Positions 1-9,708 of a stretch of 64,000 nucleotides of DNA are shown one piece after another. Under the pieces are notes generated by a model. That model did not search any database. It was not told the DNA's origin and worked only from the letters and a program-made list of their open reading frames with translations. Source of the DNA: Mercurialis annua (Eukaryota > Streptophyta > Magnoliopsida > Malpighiales > Euphorbiaceae); the NCBI RefSeq assembly GCF_937616625.2, contig NC_065570.1, positions 68,289,665 to 68,353,664 of the forward strand. Reading direction: 5' to 3'. Within the stretch, counting starts at the first letter, position 1. Every line of letters begins with the position of its first letter. A program made the position numbers and the translations under genes.

Positions 1-2471
1 CAATAGGAACTGACGGCGGCGATGATTTGTTGTTAGCAAAAGAAAAAAAATGAAGAAGATATAGGAGCAGAGATGTGGTATACGGAAAAAATGAAAAAGA
101 CAATATAATTTTAAATGGGTAAGAGGAAGAAGATAGAAAAAAAAGTTAACTATGGCTATTAATGGAGGAAATAAGAAAATAGAAAAAATAAAAGAAAGGA
201 GAAAAGAAATGTGTTAGATCTATAAAAATAACAAATATGACAAATGGAAGGCTGAGATCATTTATGTATTGAATGTAATAATCTTCCGTTATTAGCTCAA
301 AATTGTAAAGAAAAAATTAGCACATGTGTAAGATTTGAGAAGGCTTAGCATTTTTGTAAGAAAAGCCCTTATTTAGCCCATTCCTGTAATTTTCTCAAAA
401 AAAATGGACTTACATATTCCATTTTCCTTTTGACCCATATCCGTTTCAGTTTCCATGCAACACAGGTTCTCAGAACACGCTTGTATTAGAATTACAAAAT
501 TACAATAGCACTGTAAGCTGTCAATTCCATAGTTGTTCTTAATTATTTGGTCCGATATCAAATTTGAAGAAGTAAAATTTACTAAATTTCATAAGTCGCA
601 CAAAATACTGGATGCCCATTTAACATGGATTTCAGGATTTCCTCTCTAGTAAAGTCATTTTAACAGAAATATCAATATGTAAATGTTTAAATAGGACTTC
701 ACTAAAGAAAAAATTAAATCAGTAATGTATGGACTTTTCAAATTAAACTTTTATAGTTCAAATATTATAAGTGCCGAGCAGCAAAAGGTCGTGGGTTCAA
801 ATCCTCACACAAGCATTCTCTCTCCCCAATTATCAAAAAAAAAATTGAAATATATCAAAAATGTATTTTTAGTTATTTTTTGTCACCAATGTATTAAAAC
901 ACAAAAATAGCTCTCGTTCTTATTTCAATTTATACATCATAAAGAAAAGTGATGATTTGATTGTAAGTGCAATAATCCAATTATAAATTTTAGCCTTATT
1001 GGTAGTCTGAAGATAGAAAATGGATAAAAATACTCGTTTGATACATTTTTAAAGAGTTGAAATAATGATATAAAATAAATAAAAGTTCATACACCAAATT
1101 TGAAAAAAATCACACTTCTAATGTAATTTATCCATTCTCTAAATTCATTAAAAAAAAAAAACTTAAATAGAGATTCCAAACAGCTATCAGCTGAAATGGT
1201 TATTTCTTTCATTTCCTTTCCCAAACAAAAATTTACCTCAGTAAAACTACATATAAAAGATAGTAGAAAGCATGTAAGACTTTCCATACATCAAGTTCAC
1301 TATTTATCCATCAACAATGTTTAAACTACATTGTCAAAAACCAGCAACAATTCCAATTTCATCAAGTCTTGATTTTCAATCCACTCGTCACGTTAAATTT
1401 AAGTATCAGCTCATTCGTGGCCAACCTGTGAAACAAAAGCACAGCCTTATATGATTATCTCATAATAAGCGTAACATATACTGATCAACCTTTCAATTTA
1501 ATGTTGACATGTACGATTTGATGCCAAAAACAGGTACTCAATAGTTGCTAGGTATAAGTTTCTACAAAAAGAGCACAACATGAAAACATAATCTCTTCCA
1601 CACGTCCAACAGATATTTATTCTGAAATACGTTATCATAAGCATAAATATGAATAAATCAACCACTTGCTTTTTAAATAATTTATTTTAATTTTCTATAA
1701 ATAATGAACCCACTACACAAGCCGGACATAAAAATCATCTAGTGATGCAAACATAAATCAAATAAAATTCTTTTTTCTTTTTCAATTAACATGAATAGAT
1801 GAATACTACCATGTCAGGACATTGATAGTTGTTTGACAATTCAAGATAATGTCACATGTGTTGAATCATTGTATGTAAATATTAACATCTAATTCTAAGC
1901 CATACAATTTTGTCCCTCTTCTTTCATGTCCCTGTATCTTGCTAAATCATCGTATTTAAATACCAAAGCCCGTCAACTAAATATTGTGCCTTCATCGAAT
2001 CAACCCATGTCTTAGAAAAACATCTTGTGCTCTAATCAACATATATTGCAAGAATAAGGCAAGTAAAAGACATGAAATGATGAATATAGCAATATGATTC
2101 AACGGTTAAACACATTTGAGTGTGTGAAGATTAAAAGTAAGAAATTATGACATTTTTCCACATCAATAAAGAAAAAAAGAAGAGAAAAATTTAATAGGAG
2201 AAGCAGAAAGGAAATGAGAGAAATTGGAAGAACTGAAAAAGAAGTATAAAAAAAACTACTGCTATAAAGAGCACAAATAAACAGACTATTATGTAAGCTA
2301 AAGTATGAAGGCTGCAAGCAACAGTAAGTTTATACTTCATGAAGAATTTGGACCCAACTTGCAACAAGTTGTATAATTGTCACCAAACAGTAACACACTC
2401 CTCGTGTTTATGTAACCTTAGATGCAAAAGCATGCAAGAGTTTGCAAATAACCTACATAAGAAATATGATG
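1..2471. other. AT-rich intergenic stretch
   Basis: No convincing gene is visible. The short open frames here are low-complexity and show no family resemblance. The only structured piece is a SINE-like segment at 753-845. A stretch around 440-680 has weak collinear resemblance to 4925-5100, downstream of the MIC10 gene, which may be an old duplication. Confidence 0.6.
753..845 (+). repeat. tRNA-type SINE fragment
   Basis: The segment has a good pol III box B (GGTTCAAATCC at 794-804) preceded by a degenerate box A region, and it ends in a CT-rich tail followed by an A-run. The same layout recurs at 12478-12582, 24353-24429 with 25281-25312, and 38398-38500, so this is a dispersed family rather than a tRNA gene. 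No clear target duplication is visible. Confidence 0.55.
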
Positions 2472-2476
2472 CATGA

Positions 2477-2914
2477 TGTTATGTACTTATTCTAAAGTAA
2501 GTCTTATTCCAGGAAAAGAAGAATCAAGCAATTAGGCTTAAATGGCAGTTTATTATTTAATAGCTATTAAGTAGGATTATGTTTCTTATTTAGTTTGTTT
2601 TCTTATTTACTATTGTTATGTTTCCTAGTTATATTCTAATTAGGAATCTTCTTATATTTCCTAGTTCTATTAGGAGTCTTGCTACTAAAGACTAGTTGTA
2701 TTATAAATAGCTATTTCAGCTTATTAATAAAGACAACCAGAAAATTATAAACAACTCAGATAGGCAACTCTCTCTAACGAGTTCCCGGATAGGCAGCTCT
2801 CCGTTTGAGCTCCAACAATCACCATAGCTCGAAAACGTAACAAGTCAAGTACAGGACAGCCTTCAAACGAAGGTCAACGCCCTGTGACTCGATCCATATC
2901 AACGGGTCATAACA
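2477..2914 (+). repeat. 5' LTR of the gag-only element
   Basis: The LTR begins TGTTATG and ends CATAACA. It holds a TATA-like TATAAATAG at about 2702-2710 and an AATAAA polyadenylation-type signal at 2726-2731, so U3, R and U5 can be placed approximately. It carries one extra G (AGGAGTCTT) relative to the 3' copy. Confidence 0.93.
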
Positions 2915-2917
2915 ATT

Positions 2918-2927
2918 TGGTATCAGA
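2918..2927 (+). other. Primer binding site, tRNA-Met type
   Basis: TGGTATCAGA starts three bases after the 5' LTR. It matches the complement of the initiator tRNA-Met 3' end used by many plant LTR elements. The gag ATG begins only five bases further on. Confidence 0.85.
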
Positions 2928-2932
2928 TAGTC

Positions 2933-3898
2933 ATGGGGGATACACATGCTCAGATGGAACAACTTTTGGAGATGATGCGCAAACTGTCAGCAGATCAGGC
3001 AGCCTTAGCAGCTGGACAGGCAGCCCTATCTGCACGTGTTGATGCCATGTCTCAGCAAAAGGAAGAAACAATCGGAAAAGGGAAGGATGTGGAGGATAGT
3101 GGCAGTCAGATTCATGGTTCCAAGCAAACTGCAAATTCATCTAGTAACGAAGGAAAAAGTGGGGTTGTTCCGCGTTACACAAAGCTAGAATTTCCCACCT
3201 ACAACGGTAAGGAGGACCCTCTAGGCTGGCTGACACGTTGCGAGCAGTTCTTTGCTCACCAGAAAACCCCACAAGAAGAATGGCTTGGACTGGCTTCGTT
3301 TCATCTAATAGGGGCTGCTCAACTCTGGTTTGTTCATCTAGAAAAAGCAAACCCACACTTGAGATGGGAAGTATTCAAAAAATATTGCAATATGCGGTTT
3401 GGTCCACCAGTTCATAGTAATCCGGTAGGAGAGTTAATCTCACTTAAACAAACTGGCACTGTCGAAGAATATCTTGAAAAATTTCAGGGGTTATTAGCTC
3501 GAACTAATTCTATCATCCCAGAACACCAGGTGGCAATAATGATGGCGGGGTTATCAGAAAGGTTGCAAATTGATGTGGAGTTGGCTAAACCGGAAAATTT
3601 GGAGGAAGCTATGAGTCTTGCTCGAGCTTTTGAGAGACGTTTACTGCTGGAAAGATGTTCTGAAAATCAAAAATTAGGGGCACCTCTAAAAATGGTAGAT
3701 GCCACAAAAACGACAGCGAGTGGAACTGCCTCAACTCTTCCTCCGTTGATTAAGAAACTAAGCAGTGCAGAGATGGCAGAGAGAAGAGCCAAAGGTCTTT
3801 GTTACAATTGTGATGAATTATTCTCACCGCGCCATCAATGTAAAAGGTTATTTTTTATTGAGGTTACCATTCCAGATGACGATGCAAACAATGGTTAA
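2933..3898 (+). CDS. Retrotransposon Gag polyprotein (capsid and zinc knuckle), 321 aa
   Basis: This is the only ORF of the element and it is open throughout. The N-terminus (about 1-90) is a helical, Gln/Lys-rich stretch. The middle (about 85-235) is a Retrotrans_gag capsid domain, recognised from the segment beginning FPTYNGKEDPLGWLTRCEQFF and the later GTVEEYLEKFQGL and ARAFERR signatures. The C-terminus has a zinc knuckle, CYNCDELFSPRHQC, with Cys-x2-Cys then His-x-Cys spacing. Related plant Ty3-type Gags usually have Gly before the His; here it is Arg. Gag would assemble the particle that packages element RNA. The ORF stops a few residues after the knuckle instead of running on into protease and polymerase, consistent with a dedicated non-autonomous design rather than a frameshift. 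Confidence 0.9.
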   Translation: MGDTHAQMEQLLEMMRKLSADQAALAAGQAALSARVDAMSQQKEETIGKGKDVEDSGSQIHGSKQTANSSSNEGKSGVVPRYTKLEFPTYNGKEDPLGWLTRCEQFFAHQKTPQEEWLGLASFHLIGAAQLWFVHLEKANPHLRWEVFKKYCNMRFGPPVHSNPVGELISLKQTGTVEEYLEKFQGLLARTNSIIPEHQVAIMMAGLSERLQIDVELAKPENLEEAMSLARAFERRLLLERCSENQKLGAPLKMVDATKTTASGTASTLPPLIKKLSSAEMAERRAKGLCYNCDELFSPRHQCKRLFFIEVTIPDDDANNG

Positions 3899-3944
3899 AG
3901 ATCCTGAAATGTCCGTCATTCGAGCTTGAGGGCAAGCTCGTTTT

Positions 3945-3955
3945 GGAGGAGGGGA
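3945..3955 (+). other. Polypurine tract of the LTR element
   Basis: GGAGGAGGGGA lies four bases before the 3' LTR, where plus-strand DNA synthesis would be primed. Confidence 0.85.
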
Positions 3956-3959
3956 GTGA

Positions 3960-4396
3960 TGTTATGTACTTATTCTAAAGTAAGTCTTATTCCAGGAAAA
4001 GAAGAATCAAGCAATTAGGCTTAAATGGCAGTTTATTATTTAATAGCTATTAAGTAGGATTATGTTTCTTATTTAGTTTGTTTTCTTATTTACTATTGTT
4101 ATGTTTCCTAGTTATATTCTAATTAGGAATCTTCTTATATTTCCTAGTTCTATTAGGATCTTGCTACTAAAGACTAGTTGTATTATAAATAGCTATTTCA
4201 GCTTATTAATAAAGACAACCAGAAAATTATAAACAACTCAGATAGGCAACTCTCTCTAACGAGTTCCCGGATAGGCAGCTCTCCGTTTGAGCTCCAACAA
4301 TCACCATAGCTCGAAAACGTAACAAGTCAAGTACAGGACAGCCTTCAAACGAAGGTCAACGCCCTGTGACTCGATCCATATCAACGGGTCATAACA
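3960..4396 (+). repeat. 3' LTR of the gag-only element
   Basis: Matches the 5' LTR end to end except for one missing G (AGGATCTT). It ends CATAACA and is followed directly by the target duplication CATGA at 4397-4401. Confidence 0.93.
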
Positions 4397-4401
4397 CATG
4401 A

Positions 4402-5146
4402 CAATTGAAAACCTTAAACAAGTTGCGCTTTTCCATTTGCGAAACATTTTTATTTTTGAAATTCCCCGAAACAAAATCTTTCGGGATCATTTCAGTAAAC
4501 AACAAAAATTAGACATTGGCTTCCCAATGGAAATCCATTTCCTATAAAAATATGAAAGAGTGATCTACAAACAAATTAAAGAGAATAATGTTAGTTTAGA
4601 AGAGATATAAAAAAAATTATGCTAATTTTTATTGGATTATATTTTTCTTATAATTGTGGAACTCTTACTGGTTATGGAATTCGTAGACAAGTTTTTATTT
4701 ATTTAATGAATTAAAATTATAATTATGTTAAAATGGCTTATTTAATTAATTGTATAAATATACATAATTCATCCACATCAAAAAAAATTAATAGATAAAA
4801 TTTGAAATAACTAAATTTTATAATTTTAATATTTATAATTATCTACGTGTTTCCCCCATATTTCTACTTCTTATATATTAAAAGAAAAAGCTGTTTGTTG
4901 TATCGGTTTCTTCTTCCATTTTTGCTTCCGTTTCTGTTTCCATGCAACACAAGATAAGAATCATAAACCATTTTAAGTTACAAAATTCAGGCTCCTTATC
5001 CTACTAAACTTTTCAATTACTTGAGGTCATGAAGGTTCAAGATATTAATTTGAGAATCATCACTTCAATTCAAGTCATTAGCATTAGCAGAAATATGATT
5101 GCTTTGAAATGATATTCATATCATCATGAAGAATGGTTTTCAAGTT
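4402..5146. other. Intergenic, AT-rich
   Basis: No gene or clear repeat is seen. The distal part probably holds the 3' untranslated region of the minus-strand MIC10 gene. Confidence 0.5.
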
Positions 5147-6385
5147 CTAAACCTGACCTCCAAAACTGGAACATAGACTGTTATCTTAACAAAGCTAATC
5201 CATATCTCAGGACTCAGGAGTCAAGAAAGAAATGCAGGAAATAGAAGAACTTTTAAAAGAAATATGTGAAGAACTCCAATTCAGAACCATTGGTAAAAAT
5301 ATAAATAGGTTGGGAATTTTGGGTTATATACAACATATTCGATGACATATAGTCATATAAAATGGTCAAGAAAAATAGTTCTTCTGTAACTTCATAGGTA
5401 AAAAGATAATGATGATATTGTCGAATTATGTTGCTAAATATATTAAAACTTTAATCCTTTAATTAAAATAAGAACTTGACATAAGCAGTTTGCATATTGC
5501 AACTCCTATTTGAGAAGTTGCCTTGAGTTGACTGAACACATGCAATGAATAAAAAGAAAACAAAAGCGTAAATTTGTTTTCCACACAGATTAACATGTAC
5601 CTCATGAGCAGGAGCATTTGATATGTTAGGAATGGGAGCAGCAGTCAATTCCGCATGAGATCCGTTAAAAATACGATTACAATCAGAGTAAGCAGAGCCA
5701 ATGCCGACACCAGCACCTAAAGCAACAGATGCCCAGCGAGTCACCGGAGTCCCTGATTTATATTTGCAAATAAAGGAAGTCAGAAATCAACTTTCAATTC
5801 AATGTATCACACGTGAATTACATTTACTTGCAAGGAAACACACTTCAATTCTTATAAGTCATAATAATCAATAAAAGAAAATCATCGCATAGATTTGAAA
5901 GTTCAATAACTGACTATTAAACAAGCACTAAGCTGGCCCTGTAAGTTAAAATTAAATCTAATCTAACTCGGCCACATCATACGATCAAATTAGACTAAAA
6001 CTACATACAATAATTTGTTGAATCCATTTCTCCAAATTATTAACTGACATCTAAACAGCTAAGCAAATAGCAAGCACATAGATAAAGCACAAAACTGAAT
6101 TAGTTTCTAACCTAATAGAAAACCATAAATTTCAATTTAAAATTTATAATGCAAGAAAAAGAAAACCTAATTAAATAACTTAAACAACAACAGCAATTAC
6201 TTTCATAGGAACACTATAAACAAACTACAGCAGCAAACAGAGTAATAATAATAATAAGAGAGATAGAACTGACTGAAGAAAAGGAGACCGCTAAAAGCAC
6301 CGGCCAGGGATGAGTAAACGAAACGACGAACCGTCAGATCGAGACACGCGTCCCATTTGGCGTTCACGTCGACCTTCTCTGCCAT
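5147..6385 (-). CDS. MIC10: MIC10-like MICOS complex subunit (DUF543), about 90 aa
   Basis: MIC10 is a small inner-membrane protein of the mitochondrial MICOS complex that bends the membrane at crista junctions. Exon 1 is 6274-6385 (ATG at 6385; donor GTCAGT) and exon 2 is 5601-5752 (acceptor TCAG; donor GTACAT). Together they encode 88 residues. The product shows the family pattern: the conserved NAKWDACLDLTVRRF segment at 8-22, a first membrane segment with a short glycine motif (GAFSGLLFF), then the second membrane segment with the GxGxG run LGAGVGIGSAYSDC. The Arg at the exon junction is split A|GG and restores the expected LLFFR-TPVTRWAS continuity. The last exon is uncertain: exon 2 ends in phase 0, and a candidate acceptor CAG followed by GTTTAG (5147-5152) would add only Val and a stop. 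Read-through from exon 2 would instead end at 5463. Exons 1 and 2 are secure; the third is a guess. Confidence 0.85.
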
Positions 6386-8864
6386 TTATATTTGCTTCAA
6401 TCGTGTTCCTCTATTCTCGTCTTCCTGTCTTTCACTGTCACTTCAATCTAATTTTTTTTAGGATTTTGCTGGAAACTTTGAATTGAACTGCAACATTCTG
6501 TTCTGTGTTTTTCTAATAAAATTGAAATGTGGCTTAGCCCAATTCAATGCATTCGCTAAATTAGGCTCATACTTTGGGTACTATCTGTTTTGTTCTTTGG
6601 GCTGAAATGTAGCTTAGCCCAATTCAATGCATTTGCCAAATTGGGCTCACACACTTCGGGTGTCTGTTTTGTTCTTGAAAAATTACCTCTATATCTCATT
6701 TTTTAAAATTTTGCTGAAATATTCCTTTTATCTTTAATTTATCAATTAGTTACCAATAATTACTAATAAACTATCAAAAAAGAGTATTTATATAAAGATT
6801 TCAAAAAATGAGATATTTTTAAAAATACCCTTTGTTCTTTGATTCGAAGGGGAAATTGGACTATTGGACTATAGTTTACTCAATTGGATTACTGAAATTT
6901 TTGCATTAATTAATTTTTCTCCCATTTCAGCTTCGCTTTCATCTTTTTTGAATTATATTTAAATCTTGATGTCATGTTGTTTAATAAATCATGCAAGCAC
7001 AAGCATGACTTGTTTGAGGAAACACTTTCTAGCTACCTATGAATGATTTTATGTCTATGTGAAGTGCATTCCTTTCATCAAATGCTTCTTTTGGTTTTAC
7101 AAAATAAATATTTTCATAAAAAAATTCAAAATCAACAACAATAAATGCAAGAGAAAAAATTCACCAGCTCCATTTTGCGTGCGTGTAAGTAGAGTACCTC
7201 CATATTTTTATTTTAAAGATATTACATCCACTAACAGTACTTGTCTATGGATTCTCAAATTTTTCATAGATGCTTCAAGAGTCATTAAATGTGCTTCCGT
7301 CGGAGGTGCGAATTTATACTATTATTGATCATGGATTTGTTTTGTAGAAGCATGTGCGTATAACCTGACTGAAAATCGATAACACTCATTTGGATTATTT
7401 AAAGCTTCTTCTTCCTTTGATGCTCATGTTTTGCTGCAGTTCAAAATGACACCAGGTACTTTTTGAACATCTGTTGTTTGCCCATGTATAAACTGTTTTG
7501 ATGTTTAAAAACTTGAATTTTATGACTTTATTGATAATTATTATCGTTCGTTGTCGTTTGGATTCCCATTCAAATTTTATGAATAATAAATGAAAGGATT
7601 ACACTGAAATTTATTTTTAGCAACTAAGTTATTTCATAACATCGGACATTTAAAAGAGTTGAAAAATGTAGTTTTATAACTCAAAAATCTGGATATAATT
7701 ATATCCTTATACAAAATTTTAAGGAATATAATTATAAATTCTAAAAAAAAAGGAATATAATTATAATTTAAATTCACAGAGTTATAATAATTATTTTTTT
7801 ATTTATGACAAACAATATCTTATTTTATTTGTTAACATATAATTTTTGCTTTATAACTTTTCACTTTATTTAGTGTCTTACTTTATAAATGTTTCTTCTA
7901 ATATTTTAATATTAAATAAACAAGAATAATTAATATATTTAAATTATTATTTTAAATAAAATATGATTTGCTAAAATAATTAAATTTATAATAACATAAC
8001 TAACGATATCGATAATATTATTAGTTGTATATATATATATATTAGTATGAAAAAATTACAATTTTTTTATATAATATATAGTCAAATAAATACATGAGAA
8101 ATTTTAAATTAGTTTTAGTTATATTAGTTATAGTGTAAATTTAATTATTATTTTAAAATAATTATTACTTATTGTTGAAATTGATAATATATTGATAAAC
8201 ATATTAAAAAGTGAAATAACATCAAAATACAGATATAAAAGTTATAAAAATCAATAAAGTAAAATTACAAGAGACAATTTTACCCCAAAAGAAATTATAG
8301 ATCCTTTTTCAAGAGTTGAAAACTATTAGTACTATTTTTTAAAAAAAAAAAAAAAACTATTAGTACTAGATTCTTTTTTTTTCCTTTAACTTTCCCTTAA
8401 TGTAATCTCCTTTTGGATCAAAAGTGAAAAAAAAAAAAAAACAGAAGTTGAATAAAAAAGAAAAAGAAAAAGTAAGATAGTATAGGTGCATAGGATTCCA
8501 GAATTTGTCATACTTTGATTAGATTTATGTTTTAAAAACAGCCAAACAAGCAACAGTCAAAACTCAGTTACTTATACTGACACCGCCTCACGCAGTGAGT
8601 GATTTTTCTTCTGCAGTTCTTTTAAGAGTAAAGGGTCATTTTTGTCCCCAAATTTAAGCCTCAAAATTAAATGACTCACTTTCAATTATTTTAAACAGTT
8701 AACAACAAAATACCTGTCATGATACGCAATTACTACCTCATATACCAATTTCAAAAGCTACCACGAGTGTTAAAATAGTTTCTTTAAGCAAAATGTTAAA
8801 ATAGTTTCTTTAAGCAAAGATAAACAAACTCTGATTGTTAGCAGGGAGTTAACGCATTAATTGT
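6386..8864. other. Intergenic with MIC10 5' flank
   Basis: No gene is recognised. The MIC10 side holds an 80-bp tandem duplication (6523-6675). A loose inverted repeat (about 6685-6835) contains TATCTCATTTTTTAAAA and its approximate reverse. A 26-bp unit starting GTTAAAATAG is repeated in tandem at 8769-8818. The rest is AT-rich filler. Confidence 0.55.
6523..6675. repeat. Tandem duplication (about 80-bp unit) upstream of MIC10
   Basis: Units 6523-6602 and 6603-6675 both read TGAAATGTGGCTTAGCCCAA-like sequence, followed by TTCAATGCAT, a GGCTCA block and TCTGTTTTGTTCTT, with scattered substitutions. The duplication lies about 140 bp upstream of the MIC10 start codon, in its likely promoter or 5' leader. 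Confidence 0.85.
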
Positions 8865-9406
8865 TAGTGTTAAAATAGATTGACGGATCGTATTCGTGTC
8901 GTATCGACCCACTTAACTAATCGTATTAAAATTTTCAACTTTAACGGAAAACACGATATAACACAATTAACACATTAAAATAAGTGGTCAACACAATTAA
9001 CACGACTAACTCATACTACATGACAATACGATCAACTTAACCTGTGAAGATATTAGGAACATATAAAATAGAATTTTAATCTAAAATTTATCAATACATA
9101 GTACTTAAATTATAAATTTTAATAGTACAATTAAAAATATTTATATTTGTTTAATAAATTGTTTTTATATTTCATAAAATGATAATCTTCATATATTTAT
9201 ATTATTATTATAAGTAGTATAATTTGCAAACGAATTAGGCGAGTTTGCGAGTCAAATTTTTTGGCACGACTTATTTCTTTCGTGTAATAAATGGGTTGAC
9301 ACGGTTTTAACACGAACTCGTTAAAACTTAATCCGGATTTGTCAATCCACGTGTTTGGTGAATCGGGTAATCGTATATTCATATTATAACCTATTTTGAC
9401 ACCCTA
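8865..9406. mobile_element. hAT-like MITE with TAGGGTGTCAAAATAG-type ends
   Basis: The left end reads TAGTGTTAAAATAG and the right end, in reverse complement, TAGGGTGTCAAAATAG, a terminal type common for hAT-derived MITEs. The inside has reduced GC blocks and no ORF. The flanks (TTAATTGT and AATAATTT) do not give a clean 8-bp duplication, so the copy is old or the borders are off by a few bases. Confidence 0.55.
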
Positions 9407-9708
9407 AATAATTTTTATTTTTTGAATCAATTAAGAGCAATATTTTTATTTTAAAATTAATTAAAAATAAAATTGAATTATTTCGGTCCTTAAATATTGT
9501 TTATATAATGCAAATTTTGCCACCTAAAAATAAAAACTATTGTCTTTATTTGATCAGAATGTCCGAAAGTAAGTTGATTTCGAGTCATAAGTTTAAGGAC
9601 CGTATTTTGACTGTTTACTTTTTTTCCCTTTCTCTTCTCGGCTTGGCTTCGCTTTCTAACTCCAAACCAAACACATCCTTTTATTTTCTCTCTCTATTAC
9701 CTCCAAGC

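Larger units (their letters stand above)
2477..4396 (+). mobile_element. Gag-only LTR retrotransposon (TR-GAG type, non-autonomous)
   Basis: A complete 1,920-bp LTR element. Two direct LTRs (438 and 437 bp) start TGTTATG and end CATAACA, and are flanked by the 5-bp target duplication CATGA (2472-2476 and 4397-4401). The only LTR difference I saw is a one-base indel, so insertion was recent. A tRNA-Met-type primer binding site follows the 5' LTR, a purine tract precedes the 3' LTR, and a single gag ORF lies between. Protease, reverse transcriptase, RNase H and integrase are absent: only 61 bp separate the ORF stop from the 3' LTR. By its structure it matches plant TR-GAG elements, which must borrow pol functions from an autonomous partner. 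The gag type points to a Ty3/gypsy partner; this is inference. Confidence 0.93.

Noticed and set aside
9508..9708. In-frame extension of patellin A upstream to an earlier Met
   Set aside because: The extra 67 residues show no patellin character, and the protein type begins at the MSQES Met, as in gene B; probably 5' leader that happens to stay open.
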